Positions 54,952-64,000 of a stretch of DNA of 64,000 bases are shown here, piece by piece (positions within the stretch are counted from its first letter, which is position 1; the number at the start of each line of letters is the position of its first letter). Origin of the DNA: Bathynomus jamesi. Its lineage: Eukaryota; Arthropoda; Malacostraca; Isopoda; Cirolanidae. The position numbers and the translations under genes are program-made. The stretch is taken from contig JAJOZX010002350.1 of NCBI GenBank assembly GCA_023014485.1, forward strand, positions 200,001 through 264,000, in the 5' to 3' direction. A model generated the notes under the pieces. It had not been told where the DNA came from and made no database searches. It was given only the letters and a program-made list of their open reading frames with translations.

Positions 54952-55720
54952 CTGTGAAAGAAAAGAAAACATTACAATATGTTGGAAGTTGGGACATTCT
55001 CGAGATTTGGTTACAAAGGGCTAAGGTATCAGAGGTGACATAAGTGTGCAACCTCTAAATGGTGTTCAATTTGCTTCAAATTTGATACATTTGCTTTACA
55101 GATCATAAGGTGTACAGGGAAGAGCAAAGTGTAGTGAAATTCACAACTTGATAAAAGTGGAACACCCTAGGGTATATTTCAGGGGATACCCTAAGTGATG
55201 TTGTCATTGTCAAGAATAAACTTGTAAAAATCATCAAGTTGTCCATAATAGTTCTTTAGATTGAAGTTTGGACCAATAAAGGGAAACCAGAAAAATACAT
55301 GGCATCTTAGAAACTTGCTAATGTCTAGTTTTAAACCGGGGATATGACTTATGATCAATCACCAGAACTTTCCCCCCTCTCCCTTTTTCTGATCACTTAA
55401 TACAGGGAATTAAGTCCAGGGACCACTATATATACAGCGGACTAAGGGGGGTAAAACCAATCAAAGGAGAGGGGGTCATAAGTTCAAGGTATAGGAGGTT
55501 CTTGGTTTTTTTTTTTTTAAGTGGGATAGTTTTTATTTGCACAGTTTCTTTAGAATATTTTCCGGGCTATGCTAAATCCCTCTTTTCTTTAATCTGCCTG
55601 AACACCCTTTTTCTTGCACCCACTCGTTAATATCCCAGTAAAATCCTATTTGCATACCATTTGCTTGAATGCACTGTGGTGGTCCTGCTCTTCCTGCTTG
55701 GAGGGTCCTTGCTCACTTGA
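54952..55720. other. No gene recognised
   Basis: Presumably intron or 5' flank of the transposase-like gene. Partly self-complementary around 55340-55500 (TGACTTATGA... and ...GGGGTCATAAG). Confidence 0.4.
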
Positions 55721-55731
55721 TGACCAAGTGT

Positions 55732-56468
55732 CAGTGGCGGAGCAAGAGTGTCATGGGCCCCGGGGCAAAACTTATTTACAGGCTCCCTAACAAAATTTTT
55801 ATTATACAATTGTATTGCTTTTCTTTGCATTATTTATTTAGCATATATTTAAGAATTATGATACTGCTTGTATGCATGGAGGTATAGAAGGCAAAACATT
55901 ATGCAAAATATTGAGCTTTAAAAAGGATACCGTGAAATAAAAGTTTACTTACGACAACATCAGAACTTGACTTTTCTTGCCTTTCTTTCAGCAAATTCAC
56001 TAATTAAATCCTCCAAGTTAATATTTCTAGCTTTCTTGTTTTCAATTGATATAATTGAGAGAGCACTTAATCTTTTTTCATTCATAGAATTTCGAAGATA
56101 GTTCTTTATTAGTTTAAGTTTTGAAAATGATCTCTCTGCACTTGAAACTGTCACAGGAATTGTGAGGAACAATGTTATGGCCGTCACAACTTTGGGAAAA
56201 CTTGAGCACAAAGTACTGCTGTCTTTAATTAAAAATGAATATAGCTCATGGATTGTGATCATTTTTTCAATGTCTGTTTTTAAGCACATTCGAAAAGAGA
56301 GTAATTGACTTGGAAATCCAGAGGAAATATAATTTTTATATTTATTTACTAGCTTTGTTGCTCTCTCAAATAACTTCTCATCACTTGTTGAAATGACCTG
56401 GGGGCCCTCCCGCAAAGGCCCAGGCCCCAGGGCACTGCCCCGCCTGCCCCTAGCTAGCTCCACCCCTG
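55732..56468 (-). mobile_element. hAT deletion derivative with C-terminal transposase remnant
   Basis: Left end CAGTGGCGGAGC, inverted right end CAGGGGTGGAGC. CCAAGTGT at 55724-55731 and 56469-56476 is an exact 8-bp duplication. 737 bp. GC-rich subterminal blocks near 56400-56460 resemble other hAT ends. Confidence 0.88.
55960..56390 (-). pseudogene. hAT transposase C-terminus (ZMYM1-like dimerisation region)
   Basis: Minus strand: FERATKLVNKYKNYI, FPKVVTAITLFLTIPVTV, SSAERSFSKLKLIKNYLR and RLSALSIISIENKKA, the hATC dimerisation signature of the ZMYM1-like transposase group, ending FAERKARKVKF. The catalytic core and N-terminal fingers are absent. The upstream part of the open frame (56511-56400) is just the terminal repeat being translated. 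Confidence 0.88.
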
Positions 56469-56476
56469 CCAAGTGT

Positions 56477-57690
56477 GCTGTTTGGAAGAAGATTCTTAAG
56501 AACAGCTTCACCTCCTGCCTTCCAGTCTATTCACTTTGCATGTACTTTGTGGCTGGCCAGTAGAATTGGATTCCTACCAAAGGAAGAACTGTTTCCAGAG
56601 TCAAATCCAAGTGGATTCTCCAGTTTTCCCACAATAATGATTTAACAAATGAGGATAAAGGTGGTAGATTTAAGATGAAGAGAAATTCAAAAGGTAAACA
56701 TAGGTACTGTAGCTACAGAGAATTAATTGAAACTTTAAAAAACAGGCAGAGCAAGCATTATGTACTGGGCATTTTATCAAGGGTTGGAGTAAGCTCAGAA
56801 TTTATAAGCAGAATTTTAACCTTATATGATAAAGTAACAATGCTGTGTAGTGAAGGGATTGACTTCACAGATTTGTGGAATAAGTTTAATAAATAGAGGT
56901 GGTTTTACAATAAGGATGAATTATATACATCTTAGTAAAAGGGAAGTGCTTTATATTTGTGACTTTTAGAGGACAATATATTTTTAGGGTTTTGAAAGAT
57001 ACTGTCCTGTTCCATGGTTTTAATTCATTTTGTATGAATTGAGAAACAGTTTATAAAAAATTTGATATATAACACACAAATGTTTCTTTGGGCCCCCAGT
57101 ATATGGAAAAACTATACATGCCTATCATACACTTTACATTACAGTTCACAATAAGGCCTACTTCAAACCCAGGCTTATACACACCTACAATATGGTATCA
57201 TATATGGTAGCTACCTTTATTTCAAAATAATTAAATACAAATTATTAGATTATTGTATTAAATAACTACAAAATTGCCTCAGGATTAGTGACAAAGTCTA
57301 TAAGAATGGAACCAAATATGTAGGCACTGGGCCTACCGTACATGAAAAGAAAATTTTTTTTTTTTGTATCAAAATTTTCCATCACTGACTCATGAAAATC
57401 ACTTCCAGAAGAAATAATGAAAATAAAAAAATTAGATGCCTAGGGACTTACTTTGCAGAGTAAGTGAATTTAAGACAAAAATTTAGCATCTTAGAGGTGA
57501 TTCTTACCTGGTGGGCTTTCCCTCACCTCAAGAACCAACAATCAAAGCAAAAGGAACATGGTCTATAAAGGGTCAGCCTCACACTGCTGGGGCACCAGTA
57601 CAGAAAAATAAACAAAACATAAGCTAAATTCAGGTTAAATGGCTAGATAGTGCACCATATGTGGCAAATAGATTTTATCTTTTTGAAGTG
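56477..57690. other. No gene recognised; probable LINE 3' flank at the right end
   Basis: A short frame at 56675-56896 has no recognisable content. From about 57600 the sequence leads into the 3' end of the minus-strand LINE. Confidence 0.4.
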
Positions 57691-57695
57691 GTTAC

Positions 57696-60503
57696 TTATG
57701 AAAACCTGTACAAATCCCCACCCAGTGTCAATCCCAGAGCCTTTTTAAAAGCATTCAAATCAGAAAAAGAGAGAACTGATGATGGCAGTGAATTCCAAAG
57801 GGGAATGCCTTTTATACTAAAGAACCTACTCCTGCAATCCAGTTGTGTTCTTACATAAGTAATTTTGTACTGGTGAACCCTAATGTTTGACAGTGGTGAA
57901 AGTGTAAACAAGTCTTCAGGTTTCATAACACATTTACCATTAAAAATTTTCCAATATTTAATCATGTCAGCCCTAACAAGCCTACCCTGGATTGAATACA
58001 AAATTAGGGCCTTAAAGCAATCTGCATAATGAAAGTTTTCCAGACCTCTAGTATTTTTCTGTCCATTATCTCTGGATTGACTCAAGCAATTTCAAATCTC
58101 CTATATAACCTGTATTCCATACACATGAACAATAATCCAATATTGGGTGAGTTGTAAAGATTAGTTGCAAGACTGCCAGCTTGTATGTGTTTATGGAATT
58201 TCAATGATGTATCAATGGTAACTCCTAAATCTTGATTATGCTGGACAGTTCTGAGTGGCTGATTGTCTATGTAATACCGAGCAACTTGTCCAGTTTTGTA
58301 ATGACCAATTAGCCCTCTATGAAACCGCACCACCACACACTTCTTGTTATTCAAACTTAGACCCCAGGAGTGAGCTATTTTAAAAAGAAGATTGATGTCC
58401 CTCTGACCCAAGGAAACAGCATCAGCCATATTGCCTGGGGAACCAATTTCTATTATTCTCAAGTAAATTTTTAGATCATCAGCAAAGATTCTAAATTTAG
58501 AAAGACTGCTGCTAGCAACATGATTGGATTGATGTAAATAAGAAAGAGAACTGGTCCCAACACAGACCCCTGTGGCACCCTACTCAATACATTCCTCTCC
58601 CCACTCACTTGATCACCCACAGAAACCTGCATCACTCGGCCAAAAAGGAAATCTCTAATCCACCCCAGCAACTTCTCTGAAATGCCAATCTCCCTCAGCT
58701 TATCCAGCACTATACTATGGCAAACTACACTGAATGCCTTTACAAAGTCAAGTAGTACAAGATCCACTGAGGATCCCTCATCCACCCACTTGGTAATATC
58801 ATTATAGGTTAACAATAATTGGTCCTCAGTTGATCTACCTGCCCTGAATCCAAACTGTTCAATGGACAATATAAAGTAGGTCTCCAAGTAATCTGAAATG
58901 ACCTTCACTGTGATTCTCTCCAGTAACTTACAGCAAACAGATGTTAAGCTTACTGGTCTGTAATCGAGTGAATCATGTCATGCCCCCTTTTTAAAAACAG
59001 GGATCACAAGAGATCTCTTCCAAGAAGGTGGCAGAAGTCCTTCATCAATAGAGGCTCTGAATATCCTATACAATGGCAAAGCAAGATTTCAGAAGCAGCA
59101 GATGTAAATTGTCAGGGCCCATAGTCTTTGAAACATCTAACTGACACAATATCTCCTTATCATTATCACATGAAAAAAGTACATTATCGAGATTACCAAC
59201 AAATGTCTGATGATGTGTTGGGTCTTCTGGTACCACTGCTCTATAAACTGATGAAAAAGAGTTGGCAAAGCATTCCACCATACCCAAAGTATCAGAAACT
59301 GCATCTCCAGATGGTAACCTCAAAGGTCCTAACACTAGGCTTGTACTTTCTTATGCCTTATATATGAATGTAAAAGCTTGGGCTTATCGCCGAGGCTCAT
59401 CACTAGGGATGCTTCATAGTCAGATCGACTTTTAAGGGAAACATTTCTGTACTAGTAATTAATGTTCTGGAAATGGGATAGCGCAGTCTGGGCCTCAACA
59501 GAATTTCTACCATACCTGGTTCGTAGGGACTTATAATTTTGTCAAGCATTACCTCTACTACACTTAAGACCTGTAGGTGGTTTAATTGACCAAGGCACTG
59601 TCCCCTCCCCCGAGTCCTTAACAGGAACATATTGCTCAATCAGTGGGTATATGATGTTACAAAAATGACTAAACATTTGAACCTTACCTTATAACCTTAT
59701 GTTGTTTCATGCATTGGTTTCTCTTCACACAGAGGTCAAGCTGGTGACCCCACCTCTATGCCTCTCTAAATAATTTGTGCAGCATTGCAGTATTTAAATT
59801 CAAAATCCCAATCAATGTCCGCTAATGTACTTGATATTCTGTTATATTTTCCCTTATGCCAACATGAGCAGAAATGATGTTTCTCCATTTATAGCATACT
59901 GAAAATAATATATACAGAAAAGGGGACTATGACCACAATGTAGAAACAGAGGTAGCACATCATCATCTCCCACTCTATCATCCTTCGATGTAAGAAGCAA
60001 ATCAAAAATATTCCCAGAGATAAAAAGTTGGCTCCCTGACCCACTGCCTAAAGGCCAAGATATTAAGCAATCCAAGAATATTTCATCACTACAAGATACA
60101 GGCCCATACTCCGCTTCCTCACTCAGCCCCCATCTCACGCTTGGTAGGTTGAAATCCCTACAAGAATGGTTTCTTTATCGTTGCAAAATTCATAAAGGAA
60201 ATTTATTAAGGCATTATTCTCTACAGTACTATAAGAATGAGGATGGTAAATAATTATAATAAATATGTCTGTATCACTTAAATGTAAAGTTAAAATATTA
60301 GAAACATTGCACTGGACTTCAATGAACTTAATTGATTTTCTGATATAAAAACAAACACTATGTTTTGCTAAGTTCCCCATTATATCTTTTCTAATAATTT
60401 CATAACTGGGAATACCTACATAGGAAGTAGGTACAGATGACAATAACCAGATTTCACTTATACCTAATACATCTAAATCAGTGATGAGCATTGCTGTAGG
60501 CAA
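57696..60503 (-). pseudogene. CR1/L2-like LINE ORF2: endonuclease + reverse transcriptase
   Basis: Minus strand, nearly complete ORF2. Endonuclease at 60503-59850: TDLDVLGISEIWLLSS, IIIIYHPHSYSTVENNA, then a one-base loss at the VGDFN block (reads VGISTYQA), then IFDLLLTSKDD and CGHSPLF. Linker: MLGPLRLPSGDAVSDTL. Pre-RT: LDVSKTMGPDNLH near 59130. RT: EQFGFRAGRSTEDQLLLTY, LVLLDFVKAFSVVCHSIVL (motif A Asp kept), VPQGSVLGPVLFLIYIN. The YxDD region is damaged near 58470. Then NKKCVVVRFHRG, NQDLGVTIDTSLKFHKH and the tail NFHYADCFKALILYS to LYRFS. This family is one I associate with shrimps and crabs. At least six disruptions. Confidence 0.85.
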
Positions 60504-60899
60504 GGAATATGTTTGATCTTCCTACAAGTTCTGAGTAAAAAACTAATAAAATAAAAATAAAACACAAACGGAGAGGCCTATATACCTTCAGGTATTTAGG
60601 CATGAATTGCCTGTATTAATAAGATGGAATAAACTCATTGCATAACCCTATCACCTACAACCAGAGAGGAGCGATAGGCAGCCGCATGCCCTACAACCAA
60701 AAGCAAGATCCAATGAAATACCAAAGGGAAAGGGAAGTAGATTCAACATTAACCAAAAAAAAACTGCTTAACAAGGTCTTTTGAAGACCTCCACAAGCAC
60801 AATTTTTTAATGAAAAGATACAGGGTTTTTGCCATCAACTCAGCACCAAGATCTGGCAGAAATTTTTACTGGCTCACAGAGTTGATAGCAATCAACCCA

Positions 60900-61560
60900 T
60901 AACCCTATATAGTTTTTTCATAGGTGGGGGTCAATTCAGAGCCACTATCCGTAACCAATGGTGTCAGGCAGGGAGGGATATTATCCCCCCTACTTATTCA
61001 ATGTTTATATGTAGCTACACTTTATCTATTGTACAAAACATGTAAAATAAGCTGCTACCTTGATACAATGATTGTTAATCATCTGATATATACGGATGAT
61101 CTAGTTCTTATTTCTACATCTGTAAAAGGGCTCAGTACACTTTTGAAAGTTTGTGAAAGGTATGGGAAGGATAATGACAAAATATACTCCTGCTAAGTCA
61201 TTATGATTGAGGACCAAGGACTATTCAATTGAATGATATGGTGCTATCAAAAGTGAGCCAGACTAAGTATCTGGGGCCACATACTAAGTGATAGTCTTTC
61301 AGATGACTGATATTCTAACAATGTAAACAATTATATGCTCAGGGAAATACCTTGATTAGAAAATTTCATGCGTGTATATTTGATGTCAAGTTAATCTTGT
61401 TCAAAACTTTGGGTAATCTTAAGATGTTATCACTTCAATTTCAAAAAAATAACTATATGACCATATTCTACATAACAATATAACACTTTCTTCAAAAGTG
61501 CTGTTTTTTGTACAAATACATTATAAGCAAGGTATTGCAGATGATCACATTTCCTTAAGA
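60900..61560 (+). pseudogene. LINE reverse transcriptase fragment (YTDD)
   Basis: Reads SVTNGVRQGGILSPLL (QG block), then LIYTDDLVLISTSVKGLSTLL (YxDD with both Asp), and after shifts ILSDSLSDD and NTLIRKFHACIFDVK. Same family as 62.1-63.4 kb and 5.46-5.8 kb. 5'-truncated and degraded downstream of about 61430. Confidence 0.8.
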
Positions 61561-61689
61561 ATTACTAAAACTGGTAATGTTAATTCTTTGAGTTTACGAA
61601 TATAAAACAACAAAATCTTTTATTGAAGCAGAAAAACAATGAACTACTATCAAACAGGGTAAATCAGTTTGCAGTTGTTTAAATTTAGT

Positions 61690-61905
61690 AATTTTGGGGC
61701 AAGTTGGTGACCTAACCAATTGAATGCCTGGTTAGGTCAACTATACGCCCTTGATGATTGGTTAGGTCAGGTCATGATATTTTTGTTAGTTTAACCAAAT
61801 ATATCATAACTTAACCTAACCAATCATCAAGGGCATACAGATGACCTAACTGGGCATTCAATTAACCTAACCAGGCATTCACTTGACCTAACCAAATTAT
61901 CAAAT
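61690..61905. repeat. Hairpin repeat shared with the foldback at 37 kb
   Basis: 61751-61835 is an imperfect palindrome built on GATGATTGGTTAGGTC and its complement. It lies within a longer symmetrical block (CTGGTTAGGTCAACTATACG on the left; GGCATACAGATGACC and CCAGGCATTCA on the right). Matches 36961-37147. Confidence 0.75.
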
Positions 61906-62065
61906 TCTTTTCATAACACCAGTTACCAAAATTACTTCATTAGGTCATTAAAACAATGGACGCTTTGATAGACAATTTTTTGAGTTTACTAACATAAAAC
62001 ATGACATTACCCAGGGGGATACACAGCATTTCTTAAAGGGGGTAGGGCACATGGCACACACACAA

Positions 62066-62091
62066 TACATATATATATATATATATATAAA
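62066..62091. repeat. (AT)n microsatellite
   Basis: Short AT run at the start of the LINE ORF; absent from recognisable coding content. Confidence 0.95.
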
Positions 62092-62095
62092 TTTT

Positions 62096-63383
62096 GGAAA
62101 TTTGTTAAGAATCAAACGGGTGTCAAAAATGTCCTCCCTCCGACAATCGATGGGGTGTCGGGGGAGGATGAAATTGCAAAGTTGTGGAAAAACCACTAGG
62201 TACTCTAACATTCTTAATAGTGTGAGTAGGGATAATCTTAAGATAGATTGCAGCAAAACGATTGTGGGAGGGACAAGGGAAAATATTTTGATATCATTTT
62301 CTGAAGTAAAGAGGTTAATTAAAGAGTTAAAGACTGGTTCTGCGTCAGGGGTAGATGACTTATCGAATGGGCACTTAAAATATGCAAATGACGTAGTATG
62401 TCTGCATATATCATTGCTCCTATCAGCCATGCTTGTTCATAGCTATATCCCTGCAGAGTTCATGAGGGTATATATCTTGCCACTGGTCAAAAATAAGTAC
62501 GGAGACATTCTGTCTAGCAATAATTACAGGCCTGTTGCTGTCGCTTCCTGCTTCTTGAAACTACTAGAAAAACTCTTGTTACTCCAATTAAATGATTTCC
62601 TATGGACATCTCCTAATCAGTTTGGCTTTAAAAGGTCCCACTCAACTGACCTGTGTATCTATGTACTTAAAGAAACAATATCTAAATACATTGACAGTAA
62701 TTCAACCATTTATAGCTGTTTCCTTGATATAAGTAAGGCATATGATAGGGTGAACCACAATATTTTATTTGCAAAACTAGAAGACAGGAAGGTTCCCATG
62801 TACATATTAAATTTATTGAAATTTTGGTATTCCCACCAATCTTTCACTGTTAGGTGGGGCAATGTACTATCCAAGTGTTTTGGCTCCTCTTGCAGGGTGA
62901 GACAAGGCTCCTTGCTCTCCCCTATGCTGTTTAATGTGTATATTGATGGATTAATTGCTTCACTTAATGAGGCAACAGTAGGATGTTGTATAGATAACAC
63001 AAGGATAAATAACTTAGTTTATGCCAATGATATGGTGTTAATAAGTCCCTCTGTTAAAGGTCTGGATCAGCTACTAAATGTCTGCGAAGTGTATTTGCAG
63101 AAACATATTCTTTTTAATGTTACAAAAACTAAGGTTATGCAATTTCATTCTAAAAGCTGTAATCAGCCAGCTGATATAAAGTTTAAAATGAACGGTGAAG
63201 TAATTAAGGAAGTACAAGAGTTTAAGTATTTGGGTCAAACTATTACCAGCTCCTTGAGTGATGACTCAGATATAAGAAAACAATCTCGAAGCCTGTGTGC
63301 TAAAGCGAATATGACCATAAGGAACTTTCGTTTCTGTACAAGTGAAGCTAAAGACACACTCTTTCGTACTTTCTGCAGTAATA
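62096..63383 (+). pseudogene. LINE reverse transcriptase, long open frame, interrupted at 3' end
   Basis: Open from the AT repeat to 63442, with LINE content ending at 63383. ISFSEVKRLIKELKTGSASG and LSNGHLKYA lead in; YRPVAVASCFLKLLEKLL (fingers), QFGFKRSHSTDLC, YSCFLDISKAYDRVNHNILF (motif A, Asp kept), RVRQGSLLSPMLFNVYID (QG block), NLVYANDMVLISPSVKG (YxDD block reads YAND), then FKYLGQTITSSLSDD and MTIRNFRFCTSEAKDTLFRTF. The Asp-to-Asn change at YAND would abolish catalysis although the frame is open over about 430 codons. Sequence stops at a TA where a new transposon begins. Clade uncertain (Nimb/Jockey-like tail with LFRTFC). Confidence 0.85.
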
Positions 63384-63385
63384 TA

Positions 63386-64000
63386 CAGGGTGTCCGAGAA
63401 TTATCTACACAATTTTTGGCTGTTATTAAAAGTCAACCATGAAGTGTAGAAATTCTAGTGTTGTCCCATTTTACAGAGAAACTAATTTTTTTCTGATAAG
63501 TTTTGACAAGTTTTTCTTTTTCAGATATTCATACACACCCCTCATCCTTAATGAATCCACAGGAGAAAGGACAGTGTGTTGAATGGTTTATCGAAACAAA
63601 ATCAGATACACAAGTTCAACGAAGGTTTAGAACTAATTACAACAGAAACCCTCCATCAAGAGTAACCACATGAGCTTGGTATAAAAGGTTTAAGGAAATG
63701 AAGTGTAGAGCATAAGAAAGGAGCAGGGTGGCCTCGAACTAGTGATGTAAAAAAAACGTTTTTTTGTTTTTTTGTTTTTGTCGTTTTTTTTGTTTTTTTC
63801 TGGTTTTTTTGTTTTTTTTTGTTTTTTTTAATAATTAATATAGATATTGCCAATTTAATTATAAGGTATACTTTTGCAATGATATATATTATAAAAATAA
63901 ATAAATAAATAATAAAATAGGCCATATGGTACCAGTATAGAATGTCCTTTTCAGCCTATTTACAGAAAAAACTGGCCTCTTTCTTGCACTGAAAGTCTTG
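63386..64000 (+). mobile_element. Tc1/mariner-type element, 5' part (runs off window)
   Basis: Begins CAGGGTGTCCGAGAATTATC directly after TA (63384-63385) inside the LINE. At 63551 an ATG opens MNPQEKGQCVEWFIETKSD, TQVQRRFRTNYNRNPPSR, an HTH of the DUF4817-like type at the N-terminus of many arthropod mariner-like transposases, with a TGA in place of a conserved Arg near 63671. A T-rich tract at about 63748-63835 interrupts it. The right end is outside the window. Confidence 0.75.
63748..63835. repeat. Interrupted poly(T)/GT(n) tract
   Basis: Runs of 5-10 T separated by single G or short G/C steps. It follows ACTAGTGATGTAAAAAAAACG, which looks like the start of another insertion in the mariner-like element. 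Confidence 0.8.

Noticed and set aside
55960..56511. Full 183-codon frame as a complete host protein
   Set aside because: Its first part is a translated hAT terminal repeat and its second part is a hATC domain bounded by an exact 8-bp duplication.
1..64000. tRNA, rRNA and other structural RNA genes
   Set aside because: No convincing A-box/B-box pair or conserved rRNA stretch was seen on either strand; a covariance search could still find a weak candidate.

Overview
The window looks like nuclear DNA of an arthropod, most likely a decapod crustacean. Reasons: AT-rich sequence, spliceosomal introns, no bacterial gene order, and almost every recognisable reading frame belongs to a eukaryotic transposable element. 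Several LINE proteins here (57.7-60.5 kb, 44.0-45.3 kb, 0.9-5.3 kb) resemble families I know as very abundant in decapod genomes. The taxon is an inference from family resemblance, not from a marker gene.

Only one ordinary host gene is supported: a minus-strand C2H2 zinc-finger gene with three coding exons (49393-49229, 37775-37647, 35624-34296). All junctions are phase 0 and the product is about 540 residues with an acidic N-terminus and 14 tandem fingers. Its introns and 3' side are filled with mobile elements.

Layout. 1-0.8 kb: internally deleted mariner. 0.9-5.45 kb: full-length but broken CR1-like LINE (esterase-type ORF1, APE endonuclease and reverse transcriptase ORF2) carrying a 0.7 kb insertion with a 9-bp target duplication. 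5.46-5.8 kb: C-terminus of a second LINE family. 7.2-13.5 kb: a mariner split by a CACTA-like transposon, then a second CACTA-like copy with an intact 560-residue transposase. 13.5-28.6 kb: two adjacent minus-strand copies of a LINE with a restriction-like C-terminal domain, into which a 585-bp foldback, a TA-flanked MITE, a complete PIF/Harbinger element, a hAT and a long-TIR mariner inserted. 28.6-33.5 kb: a second hAT copy in the opposite orientation, interrupted by a nearly intact piggyBac. 33.5-49.4 kb: zinc-finger gene, with a MULE-type foldback, a CR1 tail, a 4.3 kb TIR element with an unclassified transposase-like gene, a jockey-like LINE and a Penelope-like inverted duplication. 49.4-57 kb: LINE tails, three TTAA-flanked mini-elements, another unclassified transposase-like gene and a hAT deletion derivative. 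57.7-63.4 kb: LINE ORFs on both strands. 63.4 kb to the end: start of a Tc1/mariner-type element.

How it works together: the window is a stratified transposon graveyard. Target-site duplications, terminal repeats and one empty-site comparison allow the order of several insertions to be read directly. The most unusual items are a Harbinger element whose two antisense genes each lie in the other's intron, an unclassified 8-bp-TSD transposon, a foldback element with FLYWCH-type fragments in both arms, and a Penelope-like inverted pair with a hammerhead-like core.
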